A stretch of DNA of 12,406 nt from positions 1 to 12,406 of the forward strand of contig CANLIF010000029.1 in assembly GCA_947491175.1 (NCBI GenBank). Reading direction: 5' to 3'. The position numbers were made by a program, and so were the translations under genes. Each line of letters starts with the position of its first letter. Position 1 is the first letter of the stretch. This DNA is from Actinomycetota bacterium (lineage in GTDB: Bacteria; Actinomycetota; Actinomycetes; S36-B12; UBA5976). The notes beneath the pieces were generated by a model. The model ran no database searches. It saw nothing but the letters and a program-made list of their open reading frames with translations, and was not told the origin of the DNA. Positions 1-5,955 of this stretch are shown piece by piece.

Positions 1-182
1 CGGACTGTGAAAGTCTCACGAAGTCCACCACCATGGCGACGAATTACGACACCTTGGAAAATCTGGATACGGGAACGGGTACCTTCAACGACTCGAACGT
101 GAACTTTTACGTTATCGCCGGGGCGGAAATCTGGGATTCCGGTGCGCAGTGATGCTGCGTCTACTTCGTCTAGAAAATGCAT
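1..182 (-). CDS. rplS: Large ribosomal subunit protein bL19, N-terminal part (cut by window edge)
   Basis: L19 is a 50S subunit protein at the 30S/50S interface. The reverse complement reads from ATG at 182 into 60 codons before the window ends. The start MHFLDEVDAASLR, then IPDFRPGDNVKVHVRVVEG (residues 16-34), SRIQIFQGVVI (37-47) and GGGLRETFTV (51-60) match the well-conserved N-terminal half of bacterial L19, in the actinobacterial form with the LDE-DAASLR lead. A GGAG Shine-Dalgarno sequence at 188-191 sits 5 nt before the ATG, which fixes the start. In most bacteria rplS directly follows trmD in one operon. Here about 1.1 kb with an opposing gene separates them, so rplS may need its own promoter; I see none convincing in 183-400. 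The rest of the gene lies outside the window. Confidence 0.95.
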   Translation of the reverse strand, partial: MHFLDEVDAASLRTGIPDFRPGDNVKVHVRVVEGTRSRIQIFQGVVIRRHGGGLRETFTV

Positions 183-405
183 TATTACTCCGAAGGACAA
201 GTCGCCGCAGGTCGAAAGCCCAATAAGTGGTTCTTGCCGGGTTCGTTTAGAACTTAATGTTTCAGCTCCCCTGTGGCGGTGCTGCTACGTTCCAACAAAG
301 TTGAGTTTGCCACAACTTACGGGTTTCCAGCAAATTACCCGCAGAATGCCACGAATCAGTGGGTGCATATATATGCTTAGAGCACCACCTATCGAAAGCT
401 TCCTC
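183..405. other. Intergenic region between rplS and the methyltransferase gene
   Basis: This 223-bp stretch separates the divergent starts of rplS (minus) and the methyltransferase (plus), so it should hold promoters for both. The clearest element is a perfect 12-bp palindrome, GCATATATATGC, at 365-376. Its TATATAT core could act as a -10 element on either strand, but I see no good -35 hexamer for it. A short protein-like open frame at 258-380 is described separately. No tRNA-like or terminator-like structure was recognised. Confidence 0.5.
258..380 (+). pseudogene. Possible C-terminal remnant of an unknown protein
   Basis: A plus-strand frame is open from just after a TAA at 255-257 to a TAG at 378-380 (40 codons). 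It has no ATG; only GTG at 273 and 279 could start it, and neither has a Shine-Dalgarno sequence. The second half reads like real protein: VEFATTYGFPANYPQ followed by NATNQWVHIYA and the stop, rich in aromatic residues and Asn, with no low-complexity bias. That composition recalls the C-terminus of a secreted or phage structural protein, but I cannot name a family. It stops 26 bp before the methyltransferase start, in a different frame. It may be debris carried in with that gene, or chance. Confidence 0.25.
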
Positions 406-1275
406 ATGCCAAGGCCTGTTCCGCAACTCACCAAAGCAAAGCTTGGCAACCCCCGAGTTACTGGCAAGGAACAGTTCTATACGCCACCCGAACTAGCCGA
501 CCGCATAATACGAAATGTTGAGAAGCGGATCGGTGACTTGTCTGGGCAGATTTTGCTCGAACCTGCTGGTGGCACTGGAGCTTTCATTGACGCAGCAAAA
601 TCACGCGGACTTACTAAAGTCATTAGTTTTGACATTGAACCGCACCACAAGAAGATTGTCCTTGGAGATTTCTTGGAACAAGAGATTAACAAACAAGGTT
701 TACTGACAATCACTAATCCACCATTTGGTAGAAACAATTCGTTATCGATTCCGTTCTTTAACAAAGCTGCACAAGTTTCAGATTTGATTGTTTTTATTGT
801 CCCGAGATCCTGGCGTAAATGGTCAGTGCAAAATCGGTTAGACCAAAACTTTCATCTGGTTCGTGACGATGATCTAATGATCAATTATGTGGATGTAAAC
901 GGGAATGATGCACATGCCAAGGATCGATTAAGAACTTGTGTCCAGTACTGGGAGCGAAAATCTAAATTACGCCCGATTGTAAAAGTGAAAGACATGGGAA
1001 TCATCAAGCGCACTACTCCCGAACTAGCTGATGCTGCAATGACACTCTTTGGTTACAACTGTGGAAAGTTAAACATGGACTTTGAACGCAGGAAAGTAAC
1101 CACTCAGATGTATTTAAACTTCAAGCATCCACGAGCAAAGAAGGCAATTGAGAATTCAGATTTTTCGAAGTTCTATATGAACACTGCCTACACTGAAGCA
1201 CTTTCGTTTCCTGAGATCAATTACGTGTTGAACGAATACATCTATGGTGACCCGATGGTGCAATTACTAAGCTAG
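406..1275 (+). CDS. Putative N6-adenine DNA methyltransferase (class I SAM-dependent)
   Basis: Likely transfers a methyl group from S-adenosylmethionine to the N6 of adenine in DNA. From ATG 406 (289 aa), the order is an N-terminal motif X-like segment GKEQFYTPPELADRI (21-35), SAM-binding motif I LLEPAGGTGAF (50-60), motif II acidic FDIE (75-78), GDF (87-89), and catalytic motif IV TNPPFG (103-108, [DNS]PP[YFW] class). A C-terminal part of about 180 residues may recognise the target. This X-I-IV-then-target order is that of gamma-type adenine methyltransferases. ATG 373 and an in-frame start at 142 exist, but the latter would overlap rplS and encodes non-protein-like sequence; I chose 406, the last ATG before the conserved block. 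No restriction endonuclease gene is adjacent, so it looks orphan, and phage origin is plausible. It runs opposite to the flanking trmD and rplS, ends 4 bp from the trmD stop, and is about 40% GC by hand count over 601-1260 against about 46% for 1381-1680. An RNA substrate cannot be excluded. Confidence 0.82.
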   Translation: MPRPVPQLTKAKLGNPRVTGKEQFYTPPELADRIIRNVEKRIGDLSGQILLEPAGGTGAFIDAAKSRGLTKVISFDIEPHHKKIVLGDFLEQEINKQGLLTITNPPFGRNNSLSIPFFNKAAQVSDLIVFIVPRSWRKWSVQNRLDQNFHLVRDDDLMINYVDVNGNDAHAKDRLRTCVQYWERKSKLRPIVKVKDMGIIKRTTPELADAAMTLFGYNCGKLNMDFERRKVTTQMYLNFKHPRAKKAIENSDFSKFYMNTAYTEALSFPEINYVLNEYIYGDPMVQLLS

Positions 1276-1279
1276 AAAA

Positions 1280-1972
1280 TCAATCCATTAAATCTGGGCG
1301 GTTTTGCGCAGTGCGCAACTTTGCTTGTTCGTGCTTCCAGGCTGAGATTTTCGCGTGGTCGCCCGAAGTTAGAACCGATGGAACTTCAAGGTCACGCCAA
1401 ATCGGTGGCCGAGTATAAATCGGACCTTCGAGTAAGTTTTCCATTGCACCAGTTGCAAATGAATCGTCAGCGAAACTTTCCTGATTTCCAAGCACGCCTG
1501 GAACCAGTCTGGCAATTGCCTCAACCATTACTAGTACGGCTACTTCCCCACCGGCCAAGACGTAATCGCCGATAGAAATTTCTTCAACACGAATCTTAGT
1601 TTTGTAGTGATCTGCAACCCGTGAATCAATGCCTTCGTAACGACCGCAAGCAAAAACAATATGTTTGGCTTTAGAAAGTTCTTGAGCCATTGATTGCGTG
1701 AATGGCTGGCCGGAAGGAGTTGGGATTATCAAGATTGTTTCCGCACTAGTGAGTTCATCTAGCGCATCACCCCAAGGCTCGGGTTTCATAACCATGCCTG
1801 GGCCGCCACCATATGGCGAGTCATCCACAGTTTGGTGTTTGTCATTTGTGTAATCGCGCAGATCTTTTACGTTGACCGAGATCAAGCCATCTTCAATAGC
1901 TTTACCCATTAAAGAAAGGTGCAGTGGCTCTAGGTAGTCCGGAAAAACTGTGATTACATCAAACTTCAACAT
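1280..1972 (-). CDS. trmD: tRNA (guanine-N1)-methyltransferase TrmD
   Basis: TrmD methylates N1 of G37 in tRNAs with G at position 36, using S-adenosylmethionine, and so prevents +1 frameshifting. The protein is 230 aa, a normal length. SPOUT trefoil-knot motifs are all visible: VDDSPYGGGPGMVM (49-62), GRYEGIDSRV (110-119), EISIGDYVLAGGE (131-143) and PGVLGNQESF (158-167). The catalytic-region Asp is at about 170 (DSF), followed by YTRPP (186-190). The ATG overlaps the rimM stop by 1 nt (TGATG). It has a strong GAGGAG Shine-Dalgarno at 1978-1983, 5 nt before the start, so translation is probably coupled to rimM. The gene ends 4 bp from the stop of the convergent methyltransferase, leaving no room for a separate terminator. 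Confidence 0.97.
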   Translation of the reverse strand: MLKFDVITVFPDYLEPLHLSLMGKAIEDGLISVNVKDLRDYTNDKHQTVDDSPYGGGPGMVMKPEPWGDALDELTSAETILIIPTPSGQPFTQSMAQELSKAKHIVFACGRYEGIDSRVADHYKTKIRVEEISIGDYVLAGGEVAVLVMVEAIARLVPGVLGNQESFADDSFATGAMENLLEGPIYTRPPIWRDLEVPSVLTSGDHAKISAWKHEQAKLRTAQNRPDLMD

Positions 1973-2508
1973 CAGATCTCCTCATCCCTGACAACAATTG
2001 CATCTAGTTCGTTAAGCAATCCGGGTGGCGGTGTAATAGTTACAGTTTTTGAATCCAGGTCAATCTCTGGAACAAATTCCATTACAAACGGAATCAATAC
2101 CTCGGTATTCCCTTCACGTTTTACCGAAAGTAGATCCTGACTCGGCAAGTGAATAACTTCGCTAATAACTCCGATAACGGAACCGTCCTCTAGGGCAACG
2201 TTTAGGCCAACAAGTTGATGATCGTAATACTCGTCAGGGTCTTCGGGTAGTTCCGCGGGATCAACGTCGATTGTTAAGGTTTGTCCACGTAACGACTCAG
2301 CCGCAGTGCGATCTTCGATGCCAGCAAAGTGAACAACAAAACGCCCACTGTGCCACTTGGAAGTAGCAACAGTGAGCGTTGTGTTATCAGAAGTCATCAG
2401 AACCGTTCCATCTGCGTAGCGATGATCTGGTTCATCTGTCATTGGTTCAACGAAAAGGTCACCGCGCACGCCATGTGCTCGGCCAATGCGCCCAATTACG
2501 AGCTGCAT
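1972..2508 (-). CDS. rimM: Ribosome maturation factor RimM
   Basis: RimM binds S19 and helps mature the 3' domain of 16S rRNA in the 30S subunit. The 178-aa product has the N-terminal RimM domain with IGRIGRAHGVRGDLFVEP (5-22) and the IEDRTAAESLRG segment (64-75). The C-terminal PRC-barrel domain follows, with EYYDHQLVGLNV (93-104) and PFVMEFVPEIDL ending in TPPPGLL (140-165). It starts 3 nt after the khpA stop and overlaps trmD by 1 nt, in the standard rpsP-khpA-rimM-trmD order. Nothing is unusual about it. Confidence 0.96.
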   Translation of the reverse strand: MQLVIGRIGRAHGVRGDLFVEPMTDEPDHRYADGTVLMTSDNTTLTVATSKWHSGRFVVHFAGIEDRTAAESLRGQTLTIDVDPAELPEDPDEYYDHQLVGLNVALEDGSVIGVISEVIHLPSQDLLSVKREGNTEVLIPFVMEFVPEIDLDSKTVTITPPPGLLNELDAIVVRDEEI

Positions 2509-2511
2509 TAA

Positions 2512-2748
2512 TTACTTTCCGTCGGCGTCAAGAATGTCGATACGCACATTGCCCTTGTCGGACAATGCGTTTACGACAGTGCGAAGTGCAGTGGCAGTGC
2601 GACCGGCTTTACCGATAACCCGACCCATGTCTTCAGGATTGAGCTTGACCTCAAGAGTTGCACCACGACGGTTGTTCTCGCGAACGACAACATCGTCTGG
2701 ATGATCAACGATTCCCTTTACGAGGTGTTCTAAAGTCTCGTCAAGCAT
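2512..2748 (-). CDS. khpA: KH-domain RNA-binding protein KhpA
   Basis: This 78-aa single-KH-domain protein belongs to the KhpA (YlqC) family, which binds RNA, often as a partner of KhpB, and is linked to cell division and translation in Gram-positive bacteria. The RNA-binding GxxG loop is GKAG within GRVIGKAGRTATALR (about 42-56), preceded by the beta-strand ATLEVKL (30-36). It lies between rpsP and rimM, as is usual in Actinobacteria and Firmicutes, with 3-nt gaps on both sides. A GAGG sequence 8 nt before the ATG, inside the 3' end of rpsP, serves as ribosome binding site. Confidence 0.93.
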   Translation of the reverse strand: MLDETLEHLVKGIVDHPDDVVVRENNRRGATLEVKLNPEDMGRVIGKAGRTATALRTVVNALSDKGNVRIDILDADGK

Positions 2749-2751
2749 TGC

Positions 2752-3402
2752 TTAGGCCTCTTCGGCTGGAGCTTCTTCAGCTGCAGCGTTTTCTTCCGAC
2801 GCAACGACATCGCTAGCGATAACTTCGCCGGCAGCTACAACTTCAGCTTCAGTAACAACGGCTTCTTCTGCAACTACTTCAACATTTTCAATTGCAGCAT
2901 CGGTACTTACTTCAGCGGCAACTTCTTCTGCGACTACTGCAGCAGTGCTTGCTTCCGACGCAACGTCATCGATAGCGATGGCGGCGGCGGCAACGGCGGC
3001 TTCAACAACCTCTACAGGCTTCTCAACCTTTGGACGAATTGTTGGTGTGCGTGGTTCTTTAGCAACAGCTGCGACGGTCTCGGCGAACTTAGTGTTCTTG
3101 TCGACCTTTGCTTCTTTAACGCGCAAAGTTCCTTCAGCGCCTGGAAGGCCCTTGAACTTCTGCCAGTCACCAGTGATCTTTAGCAGAACTAGAACTGGTT
3201 CAGTTGGCTGTGCGCCAACGCCTAGCCAGTACTGAACGCGATCTGAATTGATCTTGATAAGACTTGGTTCCTCTTTTGGATGGTACAAACCGATTTCTTC
3301 GATGGCACGGCCATCACGAGCGGTACGGGCATCGGCAATTACTACGCGGTATTGCGGGTTGCGAATGCTGCCCATGCGCTTAAGTTTGATCTTTACGGCC
3401 AC
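2752..3402 (-). CDS. rpsP: Small ribosomal subunit protein bS16 with a long acidic, Ala-rich tail
   Basis: bS16 is a 30S assembly protein. The conserved core VAVKIKLKRMG, then NPQYRVVIADAR, DGRAIEEIGLYHP, and RVQYWLGVGAQPTEPV with GDWQKFKGLPGA fills about residues 1-90. I start at GTG 3402, because homologues begin (M)AVKI; the upstream ATG at 3462 would add 20 non-conserved residues. An AGGAG at 3414-3418 lies 11 nt before the GTG, slightly far. The protein is 216 aa, against about 80-165 in most bacteria. The extra is a C-terminal tail whose last 89 residues hold 23 Asp/Glu and essentially no Lys/Arg, with many Ala and Val. The tail is not expected to fold. Actinobacterial S16 proteins commonly carry a shorter Ala/Glu tail, so this is an extreme form of a known trend. 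First gene of the rpsP-khpA-rimM-trmD operon. Confidence 0.95.
   Translation of the reverse strand: MAVKIKLKRMGSIRNPQYRVVIADARTARDGRAIEEIGLYHPKEEPSLIKINSDRVQYWLGVGAQPTEPVLVLLKITGDWQKFKGLPGAEGTLRVKEAKVDKNTKFAETVAAVAKEPRTPTIRPKVEKPVEVVEAAVAAAAIAIDDVASEASTAAVVAEEVAAEVSTDAAIENVEVVAEEAVVTEAEVVAAGEVIASDVVASEENAAAEEAPAEEA
2794..2979 (-). repeat. Imperfect 27-bp direct repeat within the S16 tail
   Basis: Plus-strand positions 2794-2820 and 2953-2979 are the same 27-mer with two mismatches (both start TTCCGACGCAAC and end TAGCGAT). They encode the related segments IASDVVASE and IAIDDVASE of the S16 tail. The tail therefore seems to have grown partly by internal duplication. Confidence 0.75.
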
Positions 3403-3570
3403 GAGTGTTATTTCTCCTGATAATTGGTGTGACATAAAACCGTTGTTGCAGCGGGGGCGCAACTAGTTAATGTCTATGAATCCAACAAGGTTGCGGGTAG
3501 AGGGCCGGCTACCAAGTCGGGATTACTTGATAAATCATGCCAGACAAGGCAAAAATCAGGAAATTGAGGA
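3403..3570 (-). promoter_or_regulatory. Leader and probable promoter region of the rpsP operon
   Basis: About 170 bp between the ffh terminator and the rpsP GTG has no gene and must hold the promoter of the rpsP-trmD operon. On the minus strand two small hairpins can form: a 5-bp stem GGTAG/CTACC with an 8-nt loop (3496-3513) and a 5-bp stem GTTGC/GCAAC with a 9-nt loop (3445-3463). The second lies about 40 nt before the start. Autoregulation through the leader is conceivable for a ribosomal operon but not shown. I cannot pick a confident -35/-10 pair. Confidence 0.4.
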
Positions 3571-3594
3571 TAAAAAGCCCTAGTTCCCGAGGGC
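3571..3594 (-). terminator. Intrinsic terminator downstream of ffh
   Basis: On the minus strand GCCCT, an 8-nt loop, then AGGGC form a GC-rich stem (3577-3594), followed at once by TTTTTA (3571-3576). It lies 54 nt after the ffh stop, in the right direction to end the ffh transcript and separate it from the rpsP operon. Confidence 0.7.
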
Positions 3595-3604
3595 AAACAC
3601 CCTT

Positions 3605-3666
3605 ATTTCTACTTTAAGAAATCCCCCAGTATCTATTGCCAGAGATTTCTATTTCAAGAAATCTCT
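3605..3666 (-). repeat. Duplicated ffh 3' end and hairpin across the stop codon
   Basis: The 19-bp segments 3605-3623 and 3645-3663 differ at only two positions. On the minus strand each reads GAT TTC TTR AAR TAG, that is Asp-Phe-Leu-Lys-stop, and the two differences are synonymous (TTG/TTA, AAA/AAG). The copies are 40 bp apart, so not in the same frame. The copy at the true ffh end also forms a perfect 10-bp inverted repeat with a 6-nt loop (AGAGATTTCT at 3641-3650 and AGAAATCTCT at 3657-3666) that spans the stop codon. Confidence 0.7.
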
Positions 3667-5151
3667 GAATGCACTCGGAATCTCAGTAAGAGTTGCGCTC
3701 GGTTCTTCAAATTCAATTCCAGAATCCACAGCTGCTCGCTTAGCTGGGTTACCCGACTTCTTAGCACCCTTACCTGGCTTTTGAACTTTCTTTTGTTGCG
3801 GACGCATGCCCGGCATACCTGGCATTGGTGGCATACCTGGAACTGAACCACCCTTAGCCATTTGCTTCATCATTTTTTGCGCAACAACAAATCGATCCAT
3901 CAAGGTATTAACATCACTAACCTGCATGCCTGAACCTTTTGCAATTCGTGCCCGCCTTGATCCATTTAACAACTTTGGATCTTCACGTTCGGCTGGAGTC
4001 ATTGAAGAAATAATTGCTTCGACACGATCAACTTCACGCTCGTCAACATTTTCAATCTGCTTTTTCATTTCAGCCATACCTGGCAACATGCCTAGCATTT
4101 TTGTCATTGATCCCATTTTGCGGATCTGCTGCATTTGCTGCATGAAATCTGTCAGCGTGAAGTCTTCGCCATCTTTAACTTTCTTGGCAAACTTTTCAGT
4201 TTGATCTTTATCAAGAGTTTGTTCCGCCTGCTCAATTAGAGTCAGCAAATCACCCATGTCCAAAATTCTTGAGGCCATGCGATCTGGGTGGAAAACTTCA
4301 AAGTCAGTTAACTTTTCGCCAGTTGATGCAAACATGATTGGCTTACCGGTTATTGTTGCAACCGAAAGTGCCGCGCCACCTCGAGCGTCGCCATCAAGCT
4401 TTGTTAAGACAACGGCATCGATTCCGATATCGCGAGCAAATGTCTCCGCAGTATTGACTGCGTCTTGACCAGTCATAGCGTCGATGACTAACAGGGTTTC
4501 ATCTGGCTTAGCTTCAGCTTTAACTTTCGCTAGTTGATCCATTAACTCGCTGTCAATAGATAAGCGTCCTGCAGTATCAACAATCACAACATCATGCAGT
4601 TTGTCTTTAGCAAACTTCATGGCATCGCGCGTTACCTTAACGGGATCGCCAACACCATTACCTGGTTCAGGCGCAAATACAACGGTGTTTGCCTGCTGAC
4701 CAACAATCTTGAGTTGATCTACCGCGTTTGGTCGCTGTAAGTCTGCTGCTACCAACATCGGTTGGTGGCCTTGGGTACGAAGATAGGCGGCAAGTTTTCC
4801 AGCCAGTGTGGTTTTACCAGCACCTTGTAGACCTGCCAGCAAAATCACGGTCGGCGGATTCTTAGCAAGCTTTAATCGCCGAGTTTCGCCACCAAGAATG
4901 CCAATCAATTCTTCATTTACGATTTTGATGATTTGCTGGGCAGGGTTTAGAGCTGCGGAAACTTCCGAACCTAGTGCGCGCTCTTTAATGCGAGCGCAAA
5001 ATTCACGGACAACTGGCAATGCCACGTCCGCATCAAGTAACGCAATTCGAATTTCCCGAACGGTCTCGTCAATGTCGGTCTCGGTCAATCGTCCCTTGCC
5101 ACGTAACTGCTTAAAGGTGGCGCTGAGGCGATCGGATAAAGATGCGAACAT
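3649..5151 (-). CDS. ffh: Signal recognition particle protein Ffh (SRP54)
   Basis: Ffh is the GTPase of the signal recognition particle. With 4.5S RNA and FtsY it targets nascent membrane and secreted proteins to the Sec translocon. The 500-aa product has the N-domain (1-90), the G-domain with P-loop GLQGAGKTT (107-115), DTAGR (192-196) and TKLDGDARGG (250-259), and the Met-rich M-domain (about 330-433) with RNA-binding SRRARIAKGSG (399-409). A Met/Pro-Gly- and Lys-rich tail follows, ending DFLK. I start at ATG 5151 (MFASLSDRL, as in homologues) rather than the in-frame TTG at 5157. No Shine-Dalgarno sequence is visible. A -10-like TAGACT at 5158-5163 ends 6 nt before the ATG, so a leaderless mRNA is likely. 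Divergent from the gene at 5182 across 30 bp. Confidence 0.97.
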   Translation of the reverse strand: MFASLSDRLSATFKQLRGKGRLTETDIDETVREIRIALLDADVALPVVREFCARIKERALGSEVSAALNPAQQIIKIVNEELIGILGGETRRLKLAKNPPTVILLAGLQGAGKTTLAGKLAAYLRTQGHQPMLVAADLQRPNAVDQLKIVGQQANTVVFAPEPGNGVGDPVKVTRDAMKFAKDKLHDVVIVDTAGRLSIDSELMDQLAKVKAEAKPDETLLVIDAMTGQDAVNTAETFARDIGIDAVVLTKLDGDARGGAALSVATITGKPIMFASTGEKLTDFEVFHPDRMASRILDMGDLLTLIEQAEQTLDKDQTEKFAKKVKDGEDFTLTDFMQQMQQIRKMGSMTKMLGMLPGMAEMKKQIENVDEREVDRVEAIISSMTPAEREDPKLLNGSRRARIAKGSGMQVSDVNTLMDRFVVAQKMMKQMAKGGSVPGMPPMPGMPGMRPQQKKVQKPGKGAKKSGNPAKRAAVDSGIEFEEPSATLTEIPSAFRDFLK

Positions 5152-5181
5152 GCTCAAAGTCTAATCCGTAGGCTTAGGCCC
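5152..5181. promoter_or_regulatory. Compact divergent promoter region, ffh / MDMPI-family gene
   Basis: Only 30 bp separate the two divergent start codons. TAGACT (minus strand, 5158-5163) precedes ffh by 6 nt, and TAGGCT (plus strand, 5169-5174) precedes the other gene by 7 nt. Both fit TANNNT. This suggests back-to-back -10 elements and two leaderless transcripts; the -35 regions would lie inside the opposing genes. Confidence 0.5.
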
Positions 5182-5955
5182 ATGAGATCTGTCGCTGGAA
5201 CCGAACTTTCGCGGGAACAATACTTAAGTCACCTACATGCGGATTACCAAATTTTGGCTGCTGCCATTCCTGCCACACCGGTTAATGTCCCAAGTTGCCC
5301 AGGCTGGAGCACCAACGATTTGGCCAAGCACATGGCTCACGTTTACCTGGGTCAAGCTTTCGTTGTTGAGACTGGAATCCAAGCCGAGAATAAAGAACAC
5401 CTAGCGCCCTACCCTCGAACTGAAAACTTTATTGAATTCATGTCCTGGGGATTTGAGGCAATTACCAAAGCCTTGGACATTGATCGTCCTGAGCGACCAA
5501 CTTGGTCCTGGCATTACTCAGATCGTTCCGTTGATTTTTGGTTCCGTCGCATGGCTCATGAAACTGTGATTCACCGCATTGATGCCGAGCAGGCAGTTGG
5601 CACTGTTACCAAAATTGATGAAGCTTTAGCCCTAGATGGTGTGGACGAAGTTTTAGATTTTTTGCCACTAATGGGATCTTGGCCAGAAGTTCCAAACGTT
5701 GATTTTGGAATAGTTTCAATCGTGGCATCTACATCAACTACTAAGAAAGTTTGGGATCTGCACTTCACGGATGAAGCAGCGACAATTTCTGTAGCTGACA
5801 AACCCAACGCTGAAGCGCGCTTGGTTATCTCTGGAGATGCTGAATCAATGGATCTTTATCTCTGGGGACGTATTGATGATTCAGATGAGCGAATTTCAAT
5901 TACCGGCGAAGGTGAAGCAACCTTCAAACAACTAATGCAGGTTGCAGTACTTTAA
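5182..5955 (+). CDS. Maleylpyruvate isomerase-family, mycothiol-dependent enzyme
   Basis: A member of the DinB-like metalloenzyme family that includes mycothiol-dependent maleylpyruvate isomerase (MDMPI); the substrate is unknown. The 257-aa product has the N-terminal four-helix domain with VPSCPGWSTNDLAKHMAHV (36-54) and HETVIHRIDAE (126-136). H50, E127 and H131 are the expected metal ligands (His, then Glu-x3-His). The C-terminal half (about 175-257) fits the small MDMPI C-terminal domain, ending in an ISGDAESMDLYLWGR-type segment (217-230). The ATG at 5182 has no Shine-Dalgarno sequence but has TAGGCT 7 nt upstream. Its stop overlaps the convergent xdhC-YHS stop by 4 nt. Proteins of this family act in aromatic degradation, detoxification or thiol transfer; the neighbours do not tell which. 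Confidence 0.85.
   Translation: MRSVAGTELSREQYLSHLHADYQILAAAIPATPVNVPSCPGWSTNDLAKHMAHVYLGQAFVVETGIQAENKEHLAPYPRTENFIEFMSWGFEAITKALDIDRPERPTWSWHYSDRSVDFWFRRMAHETVIHRIDAEQAVGTVTKIDEALALDGVDEVLDFLPLMGSWPEVPNVDFGIVSIVASTSTTKKVWDLHFTDEAATISVADKPNAEARLVISGDAESMDLYLWGRIDDSDERISITGEGEATFKQLMQVAVL

Larger units (their letters stand above)
170..1280. repeat. 9-bp direct repeats bracketing the methyltransferase module
   Basis: CTAGAAAAT occurs at 170-178, inside codons 2-5 of rplS, and again at 1272-1280, across the methyltransferase stop and the first base of the trmD stop codon on the minus strand. The two copies bracket the DNA that interrupts the usual trmD-rplS junction. This could be a target-site duplication or a recombination scar. 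A 9-bp match of AT-rich sequence is also possible by chance, so the assignment is tentative. Confidence 0.3.

Noticed and set aside
142..405. N-terminal extension of the methyltransferase frame back to an ATG at 142
   Set aside because: It would overlap the start of rplS on the other strand, and the translated residues have no protein-like or family-like character; conserved methyltransferase sequence starts after 406.
1304..1318. Palindrome TTGCGCA-G-TGCGCAA near the trmD end
   Set aside because: It lies in trmD coding sequence (Leu-Arg-Thr-Ala), has a 1-nt centre that cannot form a hairpin loop, and no T run follows; probably chance.
3403..3462. Upstream ATG start for S16
   Set aside because: It adds 20 residues with no match to S16, whereas the GTG at 3402 gives the canonical (M)AVKIKLKRMG start.
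3641..3666. The 10-bp hairpin over the ffh stop as the ffh terminator
   Set aside because: The stem is AT-rich, overlaps the coding end and is not followed by a T tract; the GC-rich stem with TTTTTA at 3571-3594 fits better.
3806..4204. 132-codon plus-strand frame opposite ffh
   Set aside because: Antisense shadow of the Met-rich M-domain; low-complexity Ile/Ser composition and no ribosome binding site.
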